64,000 nucleotides of DNA. Source: Anaeramoeba flamelloides. Taxonomy: Eukaryota; Metamonada; Anaeramoebidae. Position numbers and translations under genes: made by a program. The stretch covers positions 1,426,001-1,490,000 of the forward strand of contig JANTQA010000020.1 in assembly GCA_027625915.1 (NCBI GenBank). Direction: 5' to 3'. Under the pieces are notes generated by a model. It ran no database searches and was not told the origin of the DNA. It was given only the letters and a program-made list of their open reading frames with translations. Below, one piece after another: positions 49,153 through 61,000 of the stretch. The first letter of the stretch is position 1, and every line of letters starts with the position of its first letter.

Positions 49153-50234
49153 TACAACAACAGCAAATGTATCAACCACAACCCTATTTAAGGCAAAATC
49201 CAATACCTTTCCAACCAATTCCACAACAGCAATACTTGCCAATCCAAATTTCATCCCAACAATCGTTTGGGGTTCCTTTACAGCCAATACCAATTGGTGT
49301 CCAGCAAAATCAAATACCACCACCACAGTTTATCCAATTTCAACCACCACAGAACGTCTTTGTAAACCCAAATAACCAACCTTTTTTAAATGGACAACCA
49401 GTTCGTCAATTTCCTTTTGTAAATAATCAACCAAATTATAATTTACAACAATTTTTCCCAAAGCCACAACTTTATCTACAACCACAACCACAACCACAAA
49501 CACAACCACCACAAATAATCACCAACCAGAACAAACCCTTTTCGCAAACCCATATAAGAAATAATGGTAGAAACAACAAAAGACAAAACTTTAAAAAAAA
49601 TACCGGTCAGGGCAATGATCAAAACAAATTAGTACAAATACAAACGAACAAAAAGAAACAAAAAAACATTTTAATCTCGATCAAGAATAAGAAAAGCAAA
49701 CCAACAAAAAAAAAACGAAACAAGAATAACAAAAAAACTAATTTGTCGTCTTCTGATTCCTCTGATTCCTCTGATTCCTCTGATTCATCTGATTCATCTG
49801 ATTCCTCGTCTTCAGATTCTTCAGCGTCCTCCTCATCTTCTTCATCTTCCGATTCGTCATCATCTGAAAGTACAGATGAGGAAATTAGAAAATATGTTGA
49901 AGAAAGAAGACGTAATTATCCGACAAGAGATAATATTTTAAAGAAATTACAAAGCAAAAACAATAAAGAAGAAGAAAGCCAAGAAAGTGAAAAAGTAAAT
50001 GAAAATAAGGATCAACGAGTGGAAAGAGGAAGGGGGAAAGGGAGAGGAAGAGGGAGAGGGAGAGGAAGGGGAAAAGGGAGAGGTAAAGGGAGAGGAAGAG
50101 GAAGAGGAAGAGGGAATCAAAACACAAACGGAGAAAGAAAAAGGCAAAGAAATCAGAATTCAAGACATGGAAATATACTTAAAAAACAAAGAAAAATTCC
50201 CCTAATTGAAAAAGTAAGAATTTTCTTGATTTAA
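48711..50234 (+). CDS. NUFIP1-like protein, Q/N-rich with SSD and GRG tracts (probably 3'-incomplete model)
   Basis: The open frame gives 507 residues. Residues 1-300 are Q/N/P-rich with a polyQ tract (about 126-146). A basic K/N stretch (about 305-345) is followed by SSDSSDSSD repeats (about 347-385). Then comes EEIRKYVEERRRNYPTRDN (about 390-408), which closely fits the NUFIP1 signature seen in human NUFIP1 and plant homologues (EEI-W-EERRKNYPT-ANI). After an acidic helix comes a GRG/GKGRG tract (about 440-475). NUFIP1/Rsa1 proteins assist box C/D snoRNP and other L7Ae-type RNP assembly in the nucleus, and some bind RNA. Near the end, KIPLIEK is followed by GTAAGA at 50214, a strong donor in phase 0. 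Since NUFIP proteins usually end with a conserved helical segment, the last seven codons may be intron and a further exon may exist; I could not find it. The start is the first ATG of the GC-richer frame. Confidence 0.75.
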
Positions 50235-50749
50235 AAATAAAAACAAAAAACAATAAAAAAAAAAAAAAACAATTTCAAAAGTAATCAATTATTATCTTCC
50301 CAAAATCGATTTATAAATCAGTTTTACTAATAAAGACAAAACGTATTCAATGAGAAACCCCTGAGACTTTGGAATTTGTTATAAAACAAGAATTTTTTCT
50401 TCTCTGGTGTTTGAATAATAAATGGGATATAATTTTAATTAGTTATCTTTTTTAAATTCTGAAAATTCCTTTCATTTCGAGTATTATTTTATCCAATATA
50501 TGCCGGTATATACAATAAAAAAGGACCAAACATATAAAAAGATACACAAAATAACATTAGTGAAACCGAAATTTTTGAAAAAAGAAAATGAAAATGAGGT
50601 ATAACTTTTTTCCCATAAATTACTCAAATACCAGTATTACATAACAAAAATAGTATAAAAACTTTGGTCACTATTTTTTAATTCAAACTTTAATTTTTTT
50701 TAAAATTTTTCCAAATTTAAACCTTGTTTCTGTAAAAGTGTCCCAAAAA

Positions 50750-51275
50750 ATCTTTCAAATTTCAATTATTTTTTATAATTTACCTTTAAAGAATAAATAA
50801 GAAATAATTAGAATAATACACATTAGAGACTAGTTGATATCCGTATTAAGTAAAACTAAAAAAACTATATATTTTCTTAAAAATTTCAAAACTCGTATTC
50901 TTATGGTAAGTCAATATTTGAAAAAAAAAAGAATGTTCATTTTGATCTTTAATTGATGATCAAAAGAAAATTCCAATAGAAATAAATATGATTTTTCTAC
51001 AATCGTTTAAACTTTTTCAATCACCATTAAAAGAACAAGTTTTCACGCCAGTGACTTTAGATCTTGAAATAATAAAAAAAATTGGTAAACAAATTATGTG
51101 TCAAGAAAAAGAGATCAAAAAAACAAAATGTTCAAAAAGAATTTCAAATTTTACTTTTCCAAAAATTAATTTTTTCTTCTAATATCAATCCAAACCCTTT
51201 AAACGCATGTAATTCACTCACCTATATTGTGATTGGGCCCATTTGACTGGATAATAGTTTTGAATCAAATAAAAA
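50750..51275. repeat. Diverged dispersed repeat with partial relatives at 35900 and 42110
   Basis: The left part (about 50750-50965) resembles 35900-36130, and the right part (about 50965-51275) resembles 42110-42390. Shared words include TTCCAATAGAAA, AGTGACT-TAGATCT, TTTTTTCT-CTAATATC and TTTGACTGGATAATAGTTT. Divergence is high and AT-rich composition inflates similarity, so boundaries are approximate. Confidence 0.4.
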
Positions 51276-54200
51276 AAATCAAAATCTCATAACTTTCAAT
51301 TTACCAGTTTGTATAATCAAAGTTTGTAAAAACTTATCTTCAATTTAAACATTTTTTGACCTTTCGTTTTTCTGAAAAACAGTTTCAAGTTTTTGAAAAT
51401 GGCTCAAATATTTTTAATTTCCAGAACATTAAAAAATTTCAAACAATTCCTCAAAAATTTTTTCGTTAATTCAATTTTTATACCACTTTTTGTTGACTTT
51501 TAAAAAAATTTTTTAAACAATTTTTTCAAATTTGCAAAATGTTGAAATATGATCTGAATCTGAAATCTTTCAGAAAAGTCATACTGAAAGTTTAAAAAAA
51601 TCTTGAAATTATTTATATGGATTGTGCTATTCTTGACGAGTAGCCACAATTGTACAAATTTATTTAGAAATAAGATTCAATAATTTTTTTCATTGTTCTT
51701 GAGAAAATTTTAATTGAAAAAAAAAACACCAATCTGGGAATTTCTTTCATTTTGTAACACTACATTAATTGATCATAAAAAATAATAATTAAGTTTAAGT
51801 AATTGAACCAGGTTTTAAGACCTTGTGACTAAATGATTTTGAGTAACATTAGTAATAAACAAAATTAGTACATTATAATTTCATAAATTGGGTATAAATT
51901 AAAACCATTTTCATTCAAATATTTGGGAGTTAACATAACACGTGAAAAATTGCAAAATGTGAAAAATTGTAAATTTTTATGAATATTATTTTACCCATTT
52001 TGTGCAAAAAGAATCCGTATCTTATATGTCTGTAGCACTGTTCACCGTTGCTAGACTATATTAAAAAATGAGGAAAAATGTCAAAATAATATAATAATCA
52101 ATTAACCGGTTAAAACTAGTTTATTTGCCAAAATAAAAGAAGATGGGAAATATAATTTCAAAAATGGGATATCTTTTATTAAGTGTTATTATTTTAATTA
52201 TTAAACTTTGTTAGAGAATCTAAAACATAAGGTATTTCCAAAAAAGTGGGGAATTTTTTTTTACATTTCATAAAAAATAATCTTTGTTAGTGGTAGTATT
52301 CATTAATTGATGATATCAAATTAAGTTTAATATTAATACCGATTTAATAAATGGCTAATGTATTTATTTTATTATAAGTTGGATGAAATATTTTCAAAAA
52401 ATGAAAAAAAAAAATAGCACTTTTTTTGGTGAAAACAATGTACAACCAATTTCAATAAAAAACTGTAAATATGGAAAGGGTACAAATGAATTTTTAAACA
52501 ATAAAATACAGTTATATGTTTTCAATTCTATATGAAAATTTGTTGAGATTAAACAAGTTATGAAAACGATTTTTTCAATCAAAAAGAAAATAATAACACC
52601 AATTTTCACCCCTAAAAAATATCCGATAAAATCGAGATCAGAAATTTTAATATCTTTTATTTATATAATACAATACTAAGAAACAAATTGAATTATTATC
52701 AAGAATCGATAAATGGTTGTTAATGATTTTGGATGTTTAAATGCTTTTTTGAAGATTTAGTTTAAAAGATATATTTTAAAATAAATTTGCCCCAATTTAT
52801 TGGAAATAGCTTACTAAATCCAATAATAATTAGGGATATCAAATTTAGTTTTAATTTTTTTTTTCTCTTTGAATTAAATATTAAAAAAGAAATTTACGAA
52901 ATTAAACAATTGCTGTGGCAATAATATTGAAATAAGAGTTGAAATAATTTTTTTTTCAAAATCCCCAGCGCTACCAACCTTTTAAATTTTGTATAAAAAA
53001 TTGTAATTCTCTAACTTTTCCAAAATTAAAAACTGTTCAAAGCAATTGAATAATCAAAAAAAGAAAAATTTTGAACAACAATTTAACTTTAAAAAAAAAT
53101 GACAAAATGTTTGGGATATATATATAAATGAATCGTTTTATAGTAAATGATCAAGAAGTGATATTCATACTAATTGTTTTATGATTTTTGCTATACATTG
53201 ATTCAAAATTGTGTTTATAACTTTATTAAAATTATTTCTTATCATTACTTTTTTTTTTTTTTTTTTTTAATAATTTTCGTTTTACTTTTTTTTATATTAC
53301 CAAATAGCTTTTAGCCAAGGAAATGAAAACCGAAAGAAATAAAGTATTACAATGTTTTCAATATTTTGTCAAAGAAAACTTTTTTTGCTAAAAAATTTGT
53401 CAAAAATAAAAATAGTTATTAATTTTATATAACTTATTTAATTATTTATTGACAAAATTAATAGACCACAAATTATTTTACACATAAAGAAAAGAAAAAA
53501 TACTGGATATATTTCATTTTGGGTAAGGTGCCAATATAAACGCTTTGTAAAATATTATATACATATCAAGAAATAATATAATTTAATAGTTAATACAAAA
53601 CTATCAAATTCAAATTTATGGTAGAATATAATTTTACAAGCCATCTTTTTTTCCTCGTTGAATGTTTTTCAATTTGGAGATTCTTTAAAAATAATAAATA
53701 AAATTGTTAATAATCATAGAGGCAATAATACATTTTTTTTCTTTCAAAGTAATTTTTTTTTTTTTTTTCAATTTCCTTTTATATAAAAACTGTCAAACTA
53801 ACCTCAATAGTATTTTTAAAACATAAAACATGATATTACCACACCAAAATAATTGATTCAAAATTATTTCTAAAAGAGAACTTGAAAATGATAATGATAT
53901 TATAATTTTTAAACTTTAATGTTTTTTTTTGGAAATACAAAAATGAAATTTCGAATTTTGAAATACTCTTTATTTTTTTTAACAAACAATTTTCGAAAAG
54001 TATCAAATTAAAATCTACAGATAAAATAACCTAAACATGTCTTTTTTCTCCACAGAATATTAGATTTTTTGAAAAAAAAAAAAAAAATACACAGAGATTT
54101 ATGATTTTATGTGATTATATCAATCTAGATCATTATTTAATTTTCTCAAAAAAGGTTATAAATGTGTTAGTTTTTGTGACTTTTTTTCAAGGATCCAATT

Positions 54201-54654
54201 TTCAGATTTATATTTTTTTTTTTTTTTAATAAAATCTTTTGCTGTTTTTAAAAAAAAAAAAGTTAAATTAAATTAAAGGTGAATATAAGATACAGATTAA
54301 TTTGAAATAATTATATTTTCACCACCTATCTTCAATTACATAAACGAAATAATATATTTTTTCTTTCAAAAGGGAATCTTTTATTTGTTATGTAATTACT
54401 CTATTCAAGAATAGGAAAATATTTAGTTTTTGGGGAAATATAAAAGTTGAAAATAATATAAACATTTTAAAAATGTAAGGGTTTTTGATTGAATCTTTGA
54501 AAATAAATTTAAGTTTATTTTTAGGAATTCTGGAAGGGGTCCAATTGCCTAGCTTTTTTAGTGTTCAAAAGAATATCGAAAAATCTTTGATTTTGCTTGA
54601 TTCTTTTAAATACTGAAAATATAGAATACTCGTTAGTTATTATACAGATTTTTT

Positions 54655-54964
54655 TTTTCTTTATTTTCTTTTTTCTTTGTTCCCTCCTTCAGTCCAATAA
54701 TTGTCGTTCTTAATTCCTATATCTAGATCATTCAAAATCAAACTTAATCTGTTTCCATTTTTATATTTGTATATTATTTCCTAATTGGTTTCTTGTTATC
54801 TTGTTTTTTCATTTTCCAACTATTCAATATTCATAAATAAAAAAAAAAATGAAAAAATGAATAATTAAAATGAAAATCGCCAATAATTAATTCTCTTATT
54901 CATAATCAAAGTGAATAGTATTGATGATTTGGGAGGTGTGCCCTTTTGTTTGAAAAAGAATTTA
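54655..54964. mobile_element. Type C MITE right-end fragment (copy 3)
   Basis: About 310 bp that match the right half of the elements at 13643 and 17768, from the TTCTTTATTT/TTTGTTCC text through TATATCTAGATCATTC and CATTTTCCAACTATTC to the terminal GGTGTGCCCTTTTGTTTGAA. The left half is absent or unrecognisable. Confidence 0.75.
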
Positions 54965-55179
54965 GATTGTTTTCAAATATTAAACATTGGTATAGTGTGG
55001 AAATGGAACAAAATAATAAGCACAGTCACTTTTGTTTTTGGTCTATTTTTAGATCAAATTAATTCTAAAAAATAAAAAAAATAATTGGATCAATAGAAGG
55101 GTAATATAATATCATTAAAAGTTGATTTAGTTTTTGTGAATAATCATTTAAACTCAAAACAAAAAAACATATATTAGAT

Positions 55180-56429
55180 GTTTTGATGATAACATATATT
55201 ATCATGATATTAACAATAAAATCGCGATGTATTAAAAAATCGCGATTAGTCCAACTTTATTGCGATATTCAACATTATCGAGATATTCAACATTATCGTT
55301 ATAAAATGAAAAATTATTTTTTTGAAATTTCCTTAAAACAATCTCTTGACTTTTACAAAGTCTTGATACTTTTACAACACTTTCTCCCTTTAATAAGTGT
55401 TTGAAAGGGTTTGTAAGGGCTCTGAACTGTCTCCAAGTGTTTGAAAGTTTTGAAAGGCAGAAAACTTTTATAAATTGAATGAATTTGGTTTGTAGTAGAA
55501 ACACAAAATTTTTTTCTATTCATTAATTTTTTTTTAACAAAATCCAAAATCTCAATCAAATTTTATGATCATACTAATAATAACCCATCTCATCAATACA
55601 CTTGAATATTAATTATGTGTGTTTTCTTAAAATGGAGTTGTTACCTTTACAATTTTTAATAGGCAAAAAGAATAAAAGAATAATTTTACTCTTATTGGTG
55701 ATCGATCAAACAATAACCTCTAAGCTCTAATTGTGTTTTCTGTACAATACCAAGATATGTGAATAAGAAAAAGAATAACAAGAAAACAAATTTTGCAAAC
55801 AATCTAAATAAGTGGTGATAATATTGCAAGGATGTTGTGAAAGCTTTTGAAAAGTTTACCAACCCCTTTTAGCTTTCTGAGAATATTGAAAATGTTTTAA
55901 CCCAAGAAAACACTCTTTAAAGAACAGATAAAGGGTTGATTGTTTTCGAAGGTCTTTTATTCAACTCAATTTATAATACCACGAGTAACCGAAAAAATAT
56001 TTATTTCTCTTTATTTCTTATTGTTGTTGATCTTAAAGGATCGATAGGTTTGTCAACCAAATAAAATGAAAACACAACAAAACTCTTGGATCTGATCCTT
56101 GATTGGATCAAGTATCTTTTTTGTGGTTTTTTCAAAGAATAACTTTTTTTCACATAATCTATTTTTTTTGATCAAAAAAATTTCTTTATGCAAAACTATT
56201 TCACAATTATCCCAAAAACCCATCAACTATTAAACCCATAAACTTTTATATTGCGATATTTTGGTATTTATCTCGATTTTATAGAATATCTCGATTTTAT
56301 AGAGTATCGCGATTTGTTATATTATCACGATAATATTGAATATCGCGATTTTCTGATATATAGCGATTTGATCGAAATTATAGCGATTTTTGTTATTTTA
56401 TCTTGAATTTTACAGGTTATCATCAAAAC
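55180..56429. mobile_element. 1.25-kb inverted-repeat element with CGCGAT-rich subterminal repeats
   Basis: The ends are the perfect 14-bp inverted repeat GTTTTGATGATAAC (55180-55193) and GTTATCATCAAAAC (56416-56429). Inside each end lies a cluster of short repeats containing ATCGCGAT, TGCGATATT, TCGAGATATT or TCTCGATTTTATAGA (about 55208-55308 and 56250-56395), in opposite orientation at the two ends. The middle is unrelated AT-rich DNA with no transposase-like frame. Arrays of short subterminal repeats inside terminal inverted repeats are typical of transposase-binding regions in hAT- or CACTA-like DNA transposons, so I infer a non-autonomous derivative. No target duplication is certain. 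Confidence 0.65.
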
Positions 56430-57024
56430 CTCTATTATTTTATTGATACTTTTTATGTTTATGCTTATATTTGGTATTACAGTTTTTTAACAGATTAAAA
56501 AATCCAACATGAAGTTGTAGATTTATCTCTTTAGTTCAATTTTTTAAATCATTGAAAGGAAACATTCCAACTCGTCAACAAGATAGATTTTGTTTTCATT
56601 GAAATATTTTTTGAAAAAGTTGGCATTTTTAATTGAAAAATAAAATATAAGTGAAAAAAATGTTTTTATTAAGAGATAATATTGTTCTTAGGAACTTGGT
56701 TGTTATTATATGCTGAGGTGTATTATTGGTGGGCATTTATGTGATAATATGGCTGATTTGCAAACTGTCATCTTCTCATGAAAATGGCAATACAAATACG
56801 AAAAAACTAAAAGAAAAGATGATAAAAAAAAGGATTTTTAAGGGTGAATTATTGTGTTTATTTGTTTCTAATTAAAAATTTAAGTGATCTTTTCAATGTT
56901 TTGATGACTAATAATTAATTCTCAACATTTAAATTATATATCAAAAAAAAAAATAAGACTTGTAAAAAAAAAAAAAAAAATCAAAAAGAAAAATGTAATA
57001 TTTAAATATTAGATGGGATCTAAT

Positions 57025-58221
57025 TTAATTTTCTTCACCAACCTCTTCAACAACATCTGTGTTTTCGTTTGTTTCAACAACAGTTTCACCAGATTTGCTT
57101 TCTTCGGTAATTTCATTTTCAGTATTTTGATCGTTTCCTTGTTCTTCTTGTTGTTGACCTTGTGGTTGGGCTTGTGGTTGTTGTGCTGGTCTTTGTTGGC
57201 CTTTTTTGTTCATGAAGAATCTTGGGATCATCATTACAAGCATAAGGGCCATAGGTCCAAATCTAGCTAATAAGCCTGGTTTCTTTTGTGGTTTGACACC
57301 TGAAATAATTCGAAGTTTGTCTTGACCAACAATATTGACCAAAAAGGATGTACCTGAAAGTGGTAAGAATTGTACTTTTTGAACAGGGCCGTCTGTGTTT
57401 TCTGGCTTGTATTGTGAGTAACTAACCATGTAATTTCCGACGTTTTCAAAATCAAAATTAAACATCAAAGTTGATTCTCCGTCTAATTCACTGCTTTTGT
57501 AAAAACTACCTGAAGTTTCGCTTTCAAATTCTCTTTTTGAGTTAACAACCAGAACATCAATTTAGTTGAAAACAAAGTCAGTTTGGGTTGTTGAATTTTT
57601 TAAATATTTGAAAAAAAAAAAAAATAAATAAAGAAAAAAATTAAAAAGTAAAATTAAAAAGAGACAAAAAAAAGCAAGAACAAAAAGTTTATGATTAGTA
57701 ATTTCGCGATACAAGTGATTTAAAGTTAAATTAAAGCGAAGAATAACTCTTACATTTTAATATAAAAGGATGGCGTTAATTCTTCTTCTTCTTCGAGTTC
57801 TTCTGGTTCGTCTTTATCAGAGTAAGCTGCTTCTTGGAAATCTTCTTCGTCAGCAAGGTCGTTGATTGCTTTTTCATAAAATTCCCCAACAACTGTTTCT
57901 TCTTCGAGTCTAAAATCAAATTTTCCATTTAAGAGTGGTTTTGGTTCTTGGTCTTGTCCCTTTAATAATTGTTCTTCCATTTCAATTTCCCATTGACTAT
58001 GGGTTTAAGAAAGATATAAAGAAAAAGTTTTTTTTTTGTTTATTTTTTTTTTTTTTTTTAATTTAATTGTTAGTTTGTTGGAGCGATCTTAAAATAATTA
58101 AAAAAAAAATAAAAAGAAAAAAAGTTCAAGGTTACCCAACAAAAAAGTCTTTGGCATTGAATCCTGCACAACAAACAGCAGTGAGTAAAACTGCAAATAA
58201 AATTATTTTATTAAATTCCAT
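57025..58221 (-). CDS. Type I secretory-pathway membrane protein, unknown family (3 exons)
   Basis: Exons 58221-58136, 57996-57754 and 57532-57025 join in phase (introns 139 and 221 bp) to give 278 residues. Exon 1 encodes a signal peptide, MEFNKIILFAVLLTAVCCAG, with a likely cleavage near residue 20. The lumenal part (about 21-195) looks beta-rich: FFVGQWEIEM, GKFDFRLEEE, then an acidic loop (about 75-100), SFYIKIEFESETSGSFY, LMFNFDFENVGNYMVSY, and SGTSFLVNIVG. One membrane span follows at about 201-217 (FGPMALMLVMMIPRFFM), then a basic stop-transfer NKKG and a Q/P- and E-rich cytosolic tail of about 55 residues. The layout (signal, beta-sandwich, short Met-rich span near the C-terminus) recalls EMC7/EMC10-type ER proteins, but I see no decisive signature and leave it unnamed. 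The exon 3 acceptor (TCAAAAAG) has no pyrimidine tract but is like the CTCAAAG used by the myosin gene. Confidence 0.8.
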
Positions 58222-58344
58222 TTTTTAAGAAATGACTTTTGAAAAAAAATGATTCATCAATAAAAAAAAAATATTTTGAAGAATCCAAAGCTCATGTCAT
58301 AAGGTAATTTGGTGCAAATTCAACACAATGTTTTTTAGTATGTT

Positions 58345-58563
58345 TTGTTTTCTGTTTATGGATCCAAGTTACATCAACACAATAAAGATAGAATTGTTAT
58401 GGTAGTGAATTGGAAATTTGATAAGCGAAAAATTTCTGAAGGTTATCTTTTTTTCAATTCAAAATTCCAATTAATTGGAATTCTTACTACATCAAACTAT
58501 TTAAGTACGTATAACATTAAAGAGAACAAACAAACGAATATAGAGTTATTTTCATTTGACTAG
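58345..58563 (+). other. Possible short coding segment or gene remnant
   Basis: A 72-codon open frame with a more protein-like composition than other short frames here (it includes DRIVMVVNWKFDKRKISEGY and LIGILTTSNYLSTYN). No family is recognised. The sequence from here to about 58710 loosely parallels 62490-62685: both contain a CATCAAAC/CTTCAAAT stretch, then GAGTTCTCAAAGAAGTA, then GGAAATTGAAAATG-AGT--AAATTTTTCCC. This suggests two diverged copies of one element or gene piece. Confidence 0.3.
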
Positions 58564-59292
58564 TATTTGAATTCTAAATCGTGAAAAAATTTTAACTTTC
58601 TTTTCCATATTTTTCTTTTATTAAGTGAGTTCTCAAAGAAGTAGATTGTAAATAGAAACTCTATTTTACACAGGAAATTGAAAATGAAGTCTAAATTTTT
58701 CCCTTTTATAATTCACATCCAGTATTAAGGTCACTTGACAAGTGTTGATTGGAATATGAAAAAAACATATATTTTATTTGAAACATGGGTTGTATGAATG
58801 GGGTACTTATATTTTTTTTCTAATTACTTTAATATAAAAGATAATTGGGAATAAAATTTCACTTTATTCTCACTATTTTTTCTTTTTTTATTTTACTAAA
58901 ATCAAAAGATTGAAAACAAAATTAGTTTTTTAAAGTTCATTCTTTATTTTTTCAAGTCAATTTTAACCTTAATTAAATGTATCAAAATTTTGATCATAAT
59001 ATTTTAAATTGTTATCAAATTTGATATTTTTTTAACTTCTGCACAAGACTGTTTTTAATTATGGAAATAAATCATAAATTGTTTAAATTCTTGTATTAAT
59101 TCACTTAAAATTGAGATATATAAAATAAATCAAAACACGTTAATCCTTATTATTAAAATAGAATTTAAAATTGAAATAATATTATTAATTTCAGGAAATA
59201 AAAAAAAAGTTATATTCGATAAAAAAATAAAAAAATTATCTATACATATTTGGAAACATTAACAAAATTCAATCAACTAATAAAAAATATAA

Positions 59293-59475
59293 TTACTTGA
59301 AATTCAAAAGACTCAATTGAATATAAAAGAAATATATATTAGTATATATATTAATAATTATTGAATAAAGGGTGTTCGAAATATCGTTAGTTTTTCCGGG
59401 GGTGGCATAGTCAAGGGTTTTACTCTGTCCTTTGGAGTTCCGAAAAATATCAGTTAGGTTTTTATTAAAGGCCAT
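59293..59475 (-). other. Possible exon or coding remnant
   Basis: A GC-richer patch (about 59370-59475) on the minus strand opens with ATG and reads MAFNKNLTDIFRNSKGQSKT, then LDYATPGKTNDIS, before the frame becomes AT-rich and low-complexity. It could be a first exon of an unrecognised gene or a remnant. I found no convincing following exon within the next 700 bp and no recognised family. Confidence 0.25.
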
Positions 59476-60689
59476 TATGATTTGAAAATCTAAAGGCTTT
59501 CTTAATAAATATAAGAACCAAAAAAAAAAAAAAAAAGTTTGGTAATTGTTGAGTAATATAGTGTTCTCAAAAAGGTATTTTTAAAGGCATTAAAAAACAC
59601 TTTTACTGGTTCCATAAGTGATTTGGAAAAGTGGGGGTTAATTATTGGACTAGTATTTAAATATTAAAAAGGAAAATCTTTTTTGGCACGTTTTCCTTTG
59701 TTTATTCAATAGATATAGGTTTCAGGTAGATAGAGAGAAATTTATGATTTTTATTGTGTTCTTAATTTATTTGTTTGTTCTTTTTTAAATTTAATATTGG
59801 GTTCGCTAAAAATCCTAAAAGAATATTAGAATTATATAAAAAAAAATAATTAGTTGAAATTTTCACCATTTGTGTGTGTATGTGGGGGGGGGGGTCAACC
59901 AAGTAAAAGGTTCAAGATCAAAGTATGTTTTTATAGGTGTAGATCACACATATGTTACATGGTTGAAATGTCGGTAAAACTTGATTGGTAAAGCATTACT
60001 ATTTGTTGATCCTATAAATTAAAAATGATCATAGTATTAGTCAAAACCATAACAATTTCATAAAAAAATATGTATTTCGCCACAAATTTATAGGAGAATT
60101 ATCAATATCCAGACTACAAAAAAGCAAAATATTTTTCTTAAATCTGTGGTTAAATGTATAGTAATTGCTAAAAATACATTTTTTTAAAAAAGTCGTATGG
60201 TTGGACAATAGATTCTTTTGAAAAAATATTTCTTAAATTTGGAGATATATAGGTATTACAACACTTTTATTTATAAAAAAGAAGCAAAATTAACAGTTTC
60301 TGGGTTTTTTACATTGATGGTTATTGGGTTAATCTTTGAAATTTAAAAAATTAATAAAAATAGTTACTTTTGGAAGTTCTAAAGATAAATTATTAGATAC
60401 TGATAGCCTATTATTTTGATTTCTATTTTTTAGATTTCAGAAAAGAAAGTAAAAAAATAAAATTCAAAATGAAACTTTTTTTGGAACTTTCCGGCCGATG
60501 AAAATAATTATAAAATTTGGATATCTGAATTAAAAAAAATCAAGATATCTCTTATATATTAAAAAATAATAATATTTTCATTAATATTATTAACGGAAAA
60601 GACACCATAACTTTATTAATCATCTTGGAAATTAAAAGTGTTTGTAAATCTTTGAAAAAAATTCTATATAGCAATTTAGGAATCAGGGT

Positions 60690-61000
60690 AGTGCTGTACC
60701 GTGCTGTGTAGTGATTAGTTTTTTTTTGAGGTTTTTTATTTTTTCTCGGGGTATGTTATTTTATTTATAAAGTGTTCTAGTTTTTTGATGCTTACCCAAT
60801 AAACCGAAACCCCAAAAAAAAAATATTGGTACTTTTCCAAAATTTCAAAAAAATAGAGAAAAATCAAAGATTTTACTCTATTCTTTTGAATTCTGGAAAA
60901 CACGGGCACTTCCAACAGTTTTTTTTTTTTTTAATTTGGGGAATAAACCGAAAATTAAATAAATTTTCTGTTTATTTCTCAAATTAAAAAAAAAAACTAA
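60690..61000. repeat. Hairpin-bearing dispersed repeat, copy 3
   Basis: It contains the conserved hairpin (60942-60977), preceded by GTGCTGTA-type text, GAGGTTTTTTATTTT, AAAGTGTTCTAG (the reverse complement of the 40-bp tandem unit at 2591-2714) and TTTTACTCTATTCTTTTGAA. It is followed at 61011 by a run of 12 G. Confidence 0.55.

Larger units (their letters stand above)
50235..57024. other. Gene-poor AT-rich stretch with repeats
   Basis: About 6.8 kb without a supportable complete gene, though it may contain a missing 3' exon of the upstream gene. It contains a diverged repeat at about 50750-51275, a type C MITE fragment at 54655-54964 and the CGCGAT-rich element at 55180-56429. The frame at 50988-51182 lies in the diverged repeat and its relative at 42110-42390 is not open, so I do not call it. 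Confidence 0.5.
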
